The position numbers and the translations under genes were made by a program. The notes under the pieces were generated by a model. That model was not told the DNA's origin. It was given only the letters and a program-made list of their open reading frames with translations, and did not search any database. Shown here in pieces: positions 32,610-42,035 of a DNA stretch of 64,000 nt; positions within the stretch are counted from its first letter, which is position 1; every line of letters starts with the position of its first letter. The stretch comes from Anastrepha obliqua (lineage: Eukaryota; Arthropoda; Insecta; Diptera; Tephritidae), in contig NC_072897.1 of the NCBI RefSeq assembly GCF_027943255.1, positions 63,388,406 through 63,452,405 of the forward strand, written 5' to 3'.

Positions 32610-33344
32610 TTGATAATAAACTTTACTTCCTCAACCGTTCCGTTTCGTTCTGTAAATGTTTTAAATAGTTCATGTCCTTGGTACAACTCGAAAGTTCGAG
32701 CTGCCATTAGAAAGCGCAACATGTATTATGCTAAGTGGAGAAAAAACTTGACGGATACTTCTTGGCGCCGGTACAAGGTAATCCGAAATGAAACCACCGC
32801 AATAATACGACAAGCAAAACGTTGGTACAGTTACTCAAAACTTGATCCGTCACTTCCTACAAGAGAACTGTGGCGCAACCTAAAAAAATGTAAAATTCAT
32901 GGCAAGGAAAGTTCCGAATGTGAGATTGACCTTGACGAACTTAATGACTACTTCATTAGTGTTGGTAAGAAAACAAATTGTGCTCATATTTTAAAAGAGT
33001 CCTCACCTTGTGCTACTCTAAAAGAACAGTTTCAATTTGTGAGAGTTAGTAAGGTAGATGTCCTGAAAGCTTTATCCAAAATAAAGTCTAATGCTGTAGG
33101 CGACGATGGCATCTCGCTAAAATTCGTCCGTATAGTCATCCCATATATAATAGGACCCCTTACCCATATAATAAACCATTGCTTGACTAGTTCATGTTTC
33201 CCAGCAGCATGGAAAAAGGCTATAGTTTTCCCAGTCGCAAAACAGACAAATGCTATTTATGCTGGTGACTATAGACCTATCAGCATACTGCCCACATTTT
33301 CCAAAGTTTGCGAAAACTTGATGGCCACGCAAATTTCATCATTG
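32610..33344 (+). pseudogene. L2/CR1-group LINE RT, first part
   Basis: The 314-codon frame at 32610-33554 is a chimera. Its first 245 or so codons belong to the host LINE: CPWYNSKVRAAIRKRNMYYA, an EIDLDELNDYFISVGKK linker, IKSNAVGDDGISLKFVR, CFPAAWKKAIVFPVAK and DYRPISILPTFSKVCENLM. Near 33340 it runs in frame into an inserted Jockey fragment. The frame across the join is open by chance. Confidence 0.8.
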
Positions 33345-34128
33345 CAAAAAGCACGCGCGGGGGTACCTCAAGAAAGCATCCTAGGCCCTCTCTTGTACCT
33401 CTTGTATACGTATGACTTACCGGTTCACGAGCAACACGTTACCGCAACCTTTGCAGATGACACGGCTATCCTAGCAGTTGGAGAAGTGATCGAGACTACA
33501 ACGACGAAATTGCAATCAGCGGTGAGTTCTATTACAACATGGGCAAAAAAATGACGTATCAAATTAAATAATTCCAAATCAGTTCACATTGTATTCGGCC
33601 TGAAAAAAACAATTTACAAGCCAGTCTACATAAACAGCGTAAATATACCGTACGTCAACGAGGTAACATATCTTGGTATAACCCTTGATGCTAAACTGCG
33701 TTGGAAGGCGCATGTCAAGAAAAAGCGTGAAGAGCTGGAATTAAAAACAAAAAACCTTCTTTATCTTATTGGCAGACATTCTATTCTGTCAACGAATAAC
33801 AAGCTACTGCTATATAATCAAATACTCTAACCGGTCTGGACGTATGGCATTCAGCTATAGGGATGCTCAAGCGAATCTTGCATGACTATTATCCAACGAT
33901 TCCAAAATAAAGTGTTGCGCAACATCGTCAATGCTCCATACTATGTGAGAAATCTCGACCTCCATCGTGATCTTGGCATCTTAGTTTTTCCTTTTTTAAT
34001 ATATAATATATGTTCAATAAAAATTGCTCGTTAGTATCTTTATTTCGTTGTACTAGTTGTAATTTCTAAACGTTATTCTGCTTATACTTTAAGATGCGTT
34101 AATAAAAAATAAAAAATTAAAAAAATTT
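33345..34128 (+). mobile_element. Jockey-type LINE fragment, 5'-truncated
   Basis: It starts within RT (AGVPQESILGPLLYLLYTYDL), continues through TATFADDTAILAVG (catalytic FADD at about 33448), a VNEVTYLGITLDAKLRWK block near 33655 and a FQNKVLRNIVNAPYYVRN block near 33905. It closes with an A-rich tail (about 34100-34128). A 5' truncation plus poly(A)-like tail is the usual look of a LINE insertion. Stops at 33552 and 33829 show age. A target duplication is not obvious. Confidence 0.8.
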
Positions 34129-34134
34129 GTACAG

Positions 34135-34689
34135 AACAATCTTCTACTCTCTCCACTATAATCTGGCTTCAAACAAAGTCACAGCTGCTCAACTGCAATG
34201 GTTAAAATACTGGACGACATTAGAATTAGTTTTGACAACGGAGACTTGACTCTACTTTGCTTACTTGACTTTTCTAAAGCATTTGACTCAGTGAATCACA
34301 AATTGTTATGTTTGAAGCTTAAACACTATTTCGGCTTCAAACACTGTGCGGTGAAGCTCATGGCCAGCTACCTTGGAGACAGAACGCAGAAGGTCAAGAC
34401 CAGTAAATCAACATCTCAGTCTAGATACGTACACACTGGTGTTCCGCAAGGGTCTATCCTTGGTCCGCTTTTATTCAGTCTTTTTGTCAATGATGTTTTT
34501 AACGTTTGTCAGTACGTGAATGCCCATGCGTATGCTGATGATACACAATTGTACTTGCCCAGTCGTATTGGTCTCGTTAAAGATTTATGTTTCAAAATAA
34601 GCAATGATTTGTCTGCTATTTATGTATGGGCTAGTGAAAACTCTTTATGTCTGAACGCGTCAAAGTCATATGTCTTCTCTTCTTCTTAA
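34135..34689 (+). pseudogene. L2/CR1-group LINE RT, middle part
   Basis: The frame resumes after the Jockey fragment with an SGFKQSHSCSTAMVKIL block (preceded by one stop), then LLCLLDFSKAFDSVNHKLL, GVPQGSILGPLLFSLFVND and AHAYADDTQLYL (YADD at about 34532), and stays open until the RTE insertion at 34677. Apart from the one stop and the two insertions, the RT catalytic blocks are intact. Confidence 0.85.
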
Positions 34690-37600
34690 TTGGCGCGATA
34701 ACCGCTTACGCGATTTTGGCCGAGCTTAATAAAGCGCGCCAGTCGTTTCTTTCTCGTGCTAACCGGCGCCAATTGGACACACCAAGTGAAGCCAAGTCCT
34801 TCTCCACCTGATCTTTCCAACGCAGAGGAGGCCTTCCTCTTCCTCTGCTACCACCAGCTGGTACCGCATCGAATACTTTCAAAGCCGGAGCGTTTGTATC
34901 CATTCGGACGACATGACCCAGCCAACGTAGCCGCTGGATCTTTATTCGCTGCGCTATGTCTATGTCGTCGTAAACCTCATACAGCTCATCGTTCCATCGT
35001 CTGCGATATTCGCCGTTGCCAACGTGCAAAGGTCCAAAAATCTTACGCAGAATCTTTCTCTCGAACACTCCAAGCGTCGCTTCATCGGATGTTGTCATCG
35101 TCCAAGCTTCTGCGCCATACGTCAGGACGGGCATGATGAGAGTCTTGTAGAGTGTTAGTTTTGTCCGTCGAGAGAGGACTTTACTGCTCAGTTGCCTACT
35201 TAGTCCAAAGTAGCACTTGTTGGCAAGAGAGATTCTACGTTGGATTTCAAGGCTGACATTGTTATAGGTGTTAATGCTGGTTCCCAAATACACGAAGTCT
35301 TTTACAACCTCAAAATTATAACTGTCTACAGTGACGTGGGTGCCGATACGCGAGTGCGCCGACTGTTTGTTTGAAGACAGGAGGTACTTCGTTTTGTCCT
35401 CATTCACCACCAGACCCATTCGCTTTGCCTCTTTATCCAGTTTGGAGAAGGCAGAACTAACAGCGCGGTTGTTAAGGCCGATGATGTCAATATCATCGGC
35501 ATACGCCAGTAATTGTACGCTCTTATAAAATATTGTGCCTGAGCGATTAAGTTCTGCGGCTCGTACGATGCTCTCCAACATCAGGTTAAAGAAGTCACAC
35601 GACAGTGAGTCACCCTGTCTGAAACCTCGTTTGGTATCAAACGGCTCGGAGAGGTCCTTCCCAATTCTGACGGCGCTGCTGGTGTTGAGCAACGTCATCT
35701 TACATAGCCGTATTAGTTTTGCGGGGATACCAAATTCAGACATAGCGGCATACAGGTAACTCCTTTCTGTACTGTCGAATGCAGCTTTGAAGTCGACGAA
35801 AAGATGGTGTGTGTCGATTCTCCTTTCGTGGGTCTTTTCCAAGATTTGGCGTATTGAGAATATTTGGTCGATGGTAGACTTTCCAGGTCTAAAGCCACAC
35901 TGATAAGGTCCAATCAGTTGGTTGACGGTGGGCTTCAGCCTTTCACACAATACGCTCGCTAGAACCTTATAGGCGATATTTAGAAGACTAATCCCGCGGT
36001 AATTGGCACAAATTGCAGGATCGCCCTTCTTATGGATTGGGCAGAGCACACTTAAATTCCAATCGGCAGGCATGCTTTCATCCGACCATATTTTGCATAG
36101 GAGCTGATGCATGCACCTTACCAGCTCCTCGCCGCCATGTTTGAATAGCTCAGCCGGGAGTCCGTCGGCGCCCGCGGCTTTGTTGTTCTTTAGGCGCGTT
36201 ATCGCTATTCTCACCTCGTCATGATCGGGTAGCGGAACTACAATTCCGTCGTCATCGATTGGGGTATCGGGATCTTCACATTCTCTATGACATGCGCAGC
36301 TGTCACTGTTTAACAGGTTCGAGAAGTGTTCCCTCCATAATTTAAGATTGCTCTGTACGTCAGTCACCAGATCGCCGTCTTTGTTCTTACAGGAAAACGC
36401 CCCGGTCTTAAAACCTTCTGTAAGCCGCCGAACTTTCTGGTAGAATTTTCGGGCGTTGTTCCTATTGGCCAGCATCTCAAGCTCCTCGCACTCACGTATT
36501 TCGGCCTCTCGTTTCTTCTGTCGGATAATACGTCTCTCTTCCTTTTTCAGCTCTCTGTAGCGATCCCACATGGCTCGCGTTGCGCCCGATCGCAGCGTGG
36601 CTCTATAGGCGGCATCTTTTCTTCCTGCGGCAGCATGACACTCCTCGTCGTACCAATTGTTTTTTCGGGCTCGCCGGAATCCGATTTCTTCTTCGGCGGC
36701 GGTACGTAGGGAACGAGAAATGTTGCTCCATTGCTCGCGTATGCCGATTTGTTGGGCAGTGCTTTCGGAGAGCAGGAGTGAGAGTCGAGTGGCGAATCTC
36801 CTGGCTGTCTGTTGTGATTGCAGCTTTTCGATGTCGAACATTCTTTGCGTAGGTAGATGCACGTTTTTTGCTGCACAGAGGCGGGTGCGCAGTTTGGCTG
36901 CAACAAGGTAATGATCCGAGTCGATGTTGGGTCCTCGGATCGTACGTACATCTAATACACTAGAAGCGTGTCTTCCATCTATCACAACATGATCGATCTG
37001 GTTTCGCGTTTTTCGATCAGGAGACAGCCAGGTAGCTTGGTGTATTTTCTTATGCTGGAATCTGGTGCTGCAGACTACCATGTTTCGGGCCCCGGCGAAG
37101 TCGATCAGCCTCTGTCCGTTACCGGATGTTTCGTTGTGCAGGCTGAATTTTCCGACTGTGGGACCAAAAATTCCCTCCTTGCCCACCCTGGCGTTGAAGT
37201 CGCCAAGCACGATTTTTATGTCGTGGCGGGGGCAGCGCTCATAGGAACGTTCCAGGCGCTCATAGAAGGAATCTTTGGTCGCATCGTCCTTCTCTTCCGT
37301 CGGGGCGTGGGCGCAAATTAGCGATATGTTGAAAAATCTGGCTTTGATGCGGATTGTTGCGAGACGCTCGTCCACCGGAGTGAACGACAGTACTTGGCGA
37401 CGAAGTCTCTCTCCCACAACAAATCCGACACCGAATTTGCGCTCCTTTACATGGCAGCTGTAGTAGACGTCGCAAGGTCCTATGGTTTTCTTTCCTTGCC
37501 CCGTCCATCGCATCTCTTGGATGGCAGTGATGTCAGCCTTTATTCTCACGAGGACATCAACCAGCCGGGCAGAGGCACCTTCCCCATTAAGGGACCGGAC

Positions 37601-37948
37601 ATTCCAGGTGCATGCCCTCAAATCATATTCCTTATTTCGTTTGCAGGGGTCGTCATCAGTAAAGGCAGTTCTCATCCGAGGCTTTTTTAATCTTTTCATT
37701 GGGGAGGATTTTTAGGTGGCGGGTCCCAAACCCAGCGCACAACCAGCTATCCTGGAATGTTTCGCCTTCTCACGTTAGCTCACTCCCGAACGGGTGTTCG
37801 GAAGCTAACCAGAGGATACGTGGGCTAATCCCGGGCGTTGTGAGCTGCTTGAACCATATGTAGAAGAATCGTCCTGGCCACTCCCAAGTGAATGGCGATC
37901 AGTAACTTTCCCCACTTGCGTGGACTTCTACACATGGAACCATCCTCC
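34677..37948 (-). mobile_element. RTE-type LINE, full length and apparently intact
   Basis: The element is flanked by a perfect 13-bp target duplication, AGTCATATGTCTT (34664-34676 and 37949-37961). It has a 249-bp leader, one long ORF and a very short 3' UTR of 29 bp ending, on its own strand, in an AAGAAGAAG-type tail. The single-ORF layout and the short 3' end are typical of RTE elements. It sits antisense inside an L2/CR1-type LINE, whose frame continues across the duplication. It is probably among the youngest insertions here. Confidence 0.95.
34706..37699 (-). CDS. RTE-type endonuclease-reverse transcriptase, 997 codons
   Basis: This uninterrupted protein would nick DNA and copy its RNA at the nick. 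The N-terminal endonuclease (about residues 25-265) has CTWNVRSLNG, AIQEMRW, IVLGDFNARVG near 145, NQIDHVVIDG and DSDHYLVAAKL near 260. The RT (about 490-770) has NKAAGADGLPAELFK, NYRGISLLNIAYKVL, QCGFRPGKSTIDQIF, FVDFKAAFDS, FRQGDSLSCDFFNLML and LLAYADDIDIIG near 735. The C-terminal part ends with QRLRWLGHVVRM and GRGRPPLRWKDQVEKDL, usual for RTE. All catalytic residues I can recognise are present. The Met chosen is the first in the frame and agrees with the start of the 4898 fragment. Confidence 0.95.
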   Translation of the reverse strand: MKRLKKPRMRTAFTDDDPCKRNKEYDLRACTWNVRSLNGEGASARLVDVLVRIKADITAIQEMRWTGQGKKTIGPCDVYYSCHVKERKFGVGFVVGERLRRQVLSFTPVDERLATIRIKARFFNISLICAHAPTEEKDDATKDSFYERLERSYERCPRHDIKIVLGDFNARVGKEGIFGPTVGKFSLHNETSGNGQRLIDFAGARNMVVCSTRFQHKKIHQATWLSPDRKTRNQIDHVVIDGRHASSVLDVRTIRGPNIDSDHYLVAAKLRTRLCAAKNVHLPTQRMFDIEKLQSQQTARRFATRLSLLLSESTAQQIGIREQWSNISRSLRTAAEEEIGFRRARKNNWYDEECHAAAGRKDAAYRATLRSGATRAMWDRYRELKKEERRIIRQKKREAEIRECEELEMLANRNNARKFYQKVRRLTEGFKTGAFSCKNKDGDLVTDVQSNLKLWREHFSNLLNSDSCACHRECEDPDTPIDDDGIVVPLPDHDEVRIAITRLKNNKAAGADGLPAELFKHGGEELVRCMHQLLCKIWSDESMPADWNLSVLCPIHKKGDPAICANYRGISLLNIAYKVLASVLCERLKPTVNQLIGPYQCGFRPGKSTIDQIFSIRQILEKTHERRIDTHHLFVDFKAAFDSTERSYLYAAMSEFGIPAKLIRLCKMTLLNTSSAVRIGKDLSEPFDTKRGFRQGDSLSCDFFNLMLESIVRAAELNRSGTIFYKSVQLLAYADDIDIIGLNNRAVSSAFSKLDKEAKRMGLVVNEDKTKYLLSSNKQSAHSRIGTHVTVDSYNFEVVKDFVYLGTSINTYNNVSLEIQRRISLANKCYFGLSRQLSSKVLSRRTKLTLYKTLIMPVLTYGAEAWTMTTSDEATLGVFERKILRKIFGPLHVGNGEYRRRWNDELYEVYDDIDIAQRIKIQRLRWLGHVVRMDTNAPALKVFDAVPAGGSRGRGRPPLRWKDQVEKDLASLGVSNWRRLARERNDWRALLSSAKIA

Positions 37949-38640
37949 AGTCATATGTCTTACCTATATGTAATAGTGTTGTGCATATTGACAATATCCC
38001 TAAATTGTGGATAGGTACAAGTTCCCTTACCTTTATGGATAAGGTAAAAAATTTGGGGTTTATTCTCAACACAAAACTTACCTGTGCTGACCATATAAAT
38101 AGGGTTGTGGGGAACATTTATGCTACATTGTGTAAGCTGAGAGTCTCTGCAATATTCACGCCAGAGAAAACGAGGCGCAAATTAGTTCTCCAGCTAATTA
38201 TGCCTCTCATTACCTGCTCTGAGGTGGTATACAGCAAACCCTACTCCACATCTTGGCATAAACTTAATGTGGCACTTAATAACGCCACGCGGTATGTATA
38301 ATATATGGGATTGGCAGATATGACCATATCTCTGCATGGCGATCAGATTTACTGGGCTGTTGCTTTAATAGTTATTTGTCTGCTAGAAATTGCATATTTT
38401 TGTGCAAACTTACATTATTCAAGTCTCCTCCCTATCTGACAGACAAGTTGATACCAGTAAGGTCTCGCAGACACAACAAATTCATCGTTTCAAAATTCAA
38501 TTACCTACCATCATCTAGATTATTTTTCATTAACGCTGTTAAAGTTTGGAACTCATTATCCGACACTGTGAAGGCTGGACTTAACAGATTTAACTTCAGG
38601 GCACAAGTCTATAATTACTTTAAAAGTGTTTGATTCCATT
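37949..38640 (+). pseudogene. L2/CR1-group LINE RT C-terminal part
   Basis: Just after the RTE target duplication the host LINE continues in frame: IDNIPKLWIGTSSLTFMDKV, NLGFILNTKLTCADHINRV, KTRRKLVLQLIMPLITC, then (38376-38633) FKSPPYLTDKLIPVRSRRHN and a C-terminal KVWNSLSDTVK block. One stop near 38300 separates the two open stretches. This confirms that the RTE insertion split a single gene. Confidence 0.85.
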
Positions 38641-38932
38641 AAATTAGGGCATTAAATTACTCTCTACATTCTCTAATAACTACTTTTGTTCTTTCTTTTC
38701 TAAATCCTTCTTTTCTTTTCCTATTGCTTCTTTTTTTTCTTATTATTATAGTTAAGTTAAATATATTGGATTGATTCGTAAATGAACTGGTGTAAAATTT
38801 AGATTAAGAAACTTGTATGGTAAAAATATTCCAGTTGTTTATAAAAATATTGAAGTACTATTAAAAGACCTTAGTCTTACTATGCATTATTTATACATAA
38901 ATACAAATAAATAAAATAAATAAAACAAATAG

Positions 38933-39207
38933 ATTAACCTAATGAATTTAAAGTCTCTTTGGTGCAGTTTTCGAAAACGAGATAATCTGAACCTTCATTT
39001 GAACAACCAGAATTATTTGATATACAGAATAGATTCGTACATTTGATATGTCCATATGATTTATACGAGTATGCAAGAATGATAGAAAGAAGATTGCACC
39101 CATCAAGAGTGCATGACGTCACGTTTTCTCGAGTTGTGCAGAATTGCCAACCATTTGCTCTTCGCAATAAATCTACTTCTTTTTTATACCGGAAAGGCGA
39201 AAATTTT
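38933..39207. other. Unassigned, shares a 45-bp word with 44106-44150
   Basis: No gene is evident. The segment TACAGAATAGATTCGTACAT... at 39023 to about 39067 recurs with few changes at about 44106-44150, so it is part of a small dispersed repeat. Confidence 0.5.
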
Positions 39208-39885
39208 TAAGTTTAGTGTTTGTTTCTTTTTTTTTTAATTTAAAGCTACCGAAACTGTAAGTTAAACCAAAACTGTATTATTAAACAAAAGAAGGTTAAA
39301 AAGGGTCACTCTGTGAAGATTTTAGTGCTAATGAAAGTTTGTTGGTTCTTATAAAATTTGATATTTTGAAAGTGGAAATTTAATTTGTTGGTCCTTTTAA
39401 GGTTATGCAAGAATATTAAATGTCCTTCTCTCAACTGTTTTTAACATTGGAAACCTTTTTACACATTTTAAATTTACTGAATGCGAATTAATACTATAGT
39501 GGTGTGTAATCGTTTCTTCCGGTCATCAATCCTTAGTGGGACATAGGGCGTTAAGAGCTGTATTCATAGTAAAAATAAGCGAAAAAATACCAGAAAATAC
39601 TAAAGAAACCATAATGACACTTTAACAAAAAGAGTACCTTATCTAGTTATATAACCTCAAATATAGCAGAAAAGTCGTTCCCTTAACAAAAGAGTTTCTA
39701 TTAACAAAAAAAAAAAAAACTCATAAATTAAAGTTGATACAAAGTTCTTTAAGGAATTCAATAAAAATTTGGTGTTTTATTTTTTTTAAATGGGCATTTT
39801 TGTACGTTTTTATATAAAGCTAGGCAACACTGCAGTACCGAGAGAGAGATTTAACTGCTGAGAACAGAAGAACACCAAAACGGTA
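39208..39885. repeat. Inverted dispersed repeat P, right copy
   Basis: Reverse-complement relative of 25826-26425, with a run of A at 39705 and extra sequence that makes it about 80 bases longer. Its far end has AGGCAACACTGCAGTAC, inverse of the left copy landmark. No coding content. Confidence 0.8.
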
Positions 39886-40006
39886 CCACGATAGGCGCAA
39901 TTTCATTATTCTTTCCATCATGAGCAAGACATCATTTCTCGTGTCTCGAACTTGTTACAACGGTTTGGCCTCCCTCTTCTTTTCACAAGACCGACCACAG
40001 AGAACG

Positions 40007-40215
40007 TTAATGATATAGAGAAGTCTCACAAGCTACGAGTAGTGTGAATTGTCAAAAAAGAAGTGTAACCACGAAGTCTTTTTCACCTCACCCAACTCGA
40101 TAGCGGGGAAATTCGTAACAGAGCTGTTTACAGTGAATACTATGTAAGTACATTGGCTCTGCACGGGGTTTGGCTTCTGTATGAAATCAAGTTGCTGACG
40201 GCATATGCCAACGCA
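40007..40215. repeat. Dispersed repeat Q, copy 1 (inverted relative of 61155-61360)
   Basis: Landmarks GTTAATGATATAGAGAAGTC, GTGTGAATTGTCAAAAA and AAGTACATTGGCTCTGCAC recur as the reverse complement in 61155-61360. Divergence and small indels are visible. I see no coding in either copy. Confidence 0.75.
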
Positions 40216-40689
40216 TTTGAATGTCCATTTGTTTCTTTGATAAACGAAACTTTATTCAATTTATTTATGTATATTATACATTTAAGTATTTATATGTATA
40301 CATTTTCTAGATAGTACAAAACTTTGAAATTTAAAATAAATAAAAGAAAACTTCGAAGAGATGTATGTGCATATATGGCACAACTAAGCTTAATTGCATC
40401 TTTAACAAACATAATGTTGCACAGATATGTACGCACTGAAACAATCATGACCTACCACACGAGACATCATATCTGCATGCATTGATTAGGGAGTAATTAC
40501 CCGACTGATCGAATTCCTGCCTGTCATATGCTAAAACAATTCTCGTCTGACAGCAAAAACTGTGCAGTCATCTGGCTTTGTGGAGGGCTCGTTTTCCAAG
40601 GGGGTCATAGTGCTGGTGAAGTGTTCGTGCGATCCTAAATAAATGGAATCAATTTTGTTAGTTACTACGCAAGACCCCGTCTGACAACA
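40216..40689. other. Unassigned sequence
   Basis: AT-rich, with no gene or repeat that I could support. Confidence 0.4.
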
Positions 40690-42035
40690 GTGCAGTACGA
40701 ACAGCTTCTTCAACATTGTACTGGAAGCTAGTGGGAAATCGGTTTCAATCATAGCGGGTGATTTCAACGCCTGGGCAACCGAATGGGGCGGCCGGCGGTA
40801 AAACAAAAGTGGAGAGCAGCCATGTTTCGCTTCCGTACAACAATACTGTCTTTACACATGAGCCGAATATTCGTAGTTTAGTGCGCCTGGAGATTTACGA
40901 ACTCCCCCATACCGTATGCATTCGCCTGAATGCCGCCTTGCTTTGTTTAGCTTGCAGTTGACATCTTCATCTGCTACACCATCTGCCGTGGTGATGCAGC
41001 CGAGGCTGCATATCTATACTACTGGTAGAACGAAAACATCAAATCACTAAGATCTCATTGCTTCCGTGCTAGACGCAAAATGCAGCGCAGTAGACGGAAT
41101 CCTGAATTTGTTGAAAATGTTCAAAATCTTAAATCAGCGAGGCAGGCTCTAAAAAAGCAAATAAAACTAGCAAGCAAGAAATTTCAAGAAGCATTGTGAG
41201 GAAGCTGATATGAATCCCGCGTACCATTTGGAATTATCCAAAGCGAAAAGCGTACACGCACCCCAAATTACTTGCCCAGTAAGGGTGCACAAAATGGTAA
41301 CTACTCTTTTTCCTCAAAGATCTGAAAACATTTTGCCATACTGCACACAACACGAAAGAGGTGACATTCCTCGTGTCATCGAACAAGAACTCCAAACGCC
41401 GTGTAACAAAATAAAGTCTAAGAAAGCTCCAGGTCCAGATGGTATACCAAATAGAGTCCTGAAATTAGCGATTTCCATACGTCCATACATATTTCTAGCA
41501 GTATTCTAAACCAGCATTAACCTGCCTTTACTCAAGGGCAACAAAAAGCCTGGCGAACCCGAGTCTTACCGACCAATATGTCTACTAAAAATTCTCGCGA
41601 GTGTTATTTGCGACAGATTAAGGCATTCTATCCACATACTAATTTGGTTTCAGGAAATCCAGTTCAACAGAGGATGCTCTCAAAAGCGTGTTAGATTTAG
41701 CAACAGAAGCCATTGAGGGCAACAGATGGCGGGGCGAGAAAAAAGAGTACTGCGCTGTGGTAACTCTGGGCGTTAGAAACGCTTTTAACACAGCTAGCTG
41801 GCAACGTATACTAGAAACCCTCGCAAAAATTTGATCGCCTTGTAATACTATCAGAATAATTGAGAGCTATTTCACGGACTGTTAACTGCGGTTTAGAAGC
41901 AACAAAGGCACTGAGGGGTAAATCGTGACAGTAGAGATTCCTCAAGGATAAGTTCTGGGTTCACTGTTATGGAACTTAATGTATGACGGGGTTCTAAGAC
42001 TGGATATGCCCCCTACAGTTAAAGTCATTGGCGGA
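40690..42035 (+). pseudogene. R1-type LINE fragment, strongly decayed
   Basis: It begins with the GDFN part of an endonuclease (VSIIAGDFNAWATEWGG near 40740), is interrupted at about 40795-41025, then gives a linker with ADMNPAYHLELSKAKS and RT start motifs in the 41210-41509 frame: HAPQITCPVRVHKMVTTLFP and SKKAPGPDGIPNRVLKLAI. Later scraps show ESYRPICLLKILA near 41550, EYCAVVTLGVRNAFNTASWQR near 41750 and a VLGSLLWNLMYDGVLRLDMPP-like block near 41960. Many shifts. It ends where an I-type LINE begins near 42035. Confidence 0.75.
40795..41025 (-). pseudogene. Small antisense LINE C-terminal fragment
   Basis: On the minus strand a block reads CITTADGVADEDVNCKLNKA near 41000-40950 and RRTKLRIFGSCVKTVLLYG near 40880-40820, with ETWLL following. 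These are the YLG...ADG and KLRIFNSNVKSVLLYG-like motifs found after the RT in several LINE families. It interrupts the R1-type endonuclease. Only about 75 codons remain and the frame shifts once. Confidence 0.6.

Larger units (their letters stand above)
31620..38932 (+). mobile_element. L2/CR1-group LINE (Kiri/Daphne-like), interrupted twice
   Basis: The element has a pyrimidine-rich leader (31640-31890), an endonuclease (31905-32500), an RT (32610-33335, then 34130-34676, then 37949-38300), a C-terminal region ending with KVWNSLSDTVKAGLNRF (38376-38633) and a tail of ATAAA-type units (38895-38932). A Jockey-type fragment splits the RT between motifs 2 and 3. An RTE element splits it after the YADD block. 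The clade call rests on the RT and the WNSLSDTVK C-terminal motif. Confidence 0.65.

Noticed and set aside
34756..35136. Plus-strand ORFs across 34.7-37.7 kb
   Set aside because: They are antisense shadows of the 997-codon RTE ORF.
25826..39885. A single giant transposon bounded by repeat P
   Set aside because: No target duplication was found at the outer edges and the copies differ in length and sequence; kept only as an observation.
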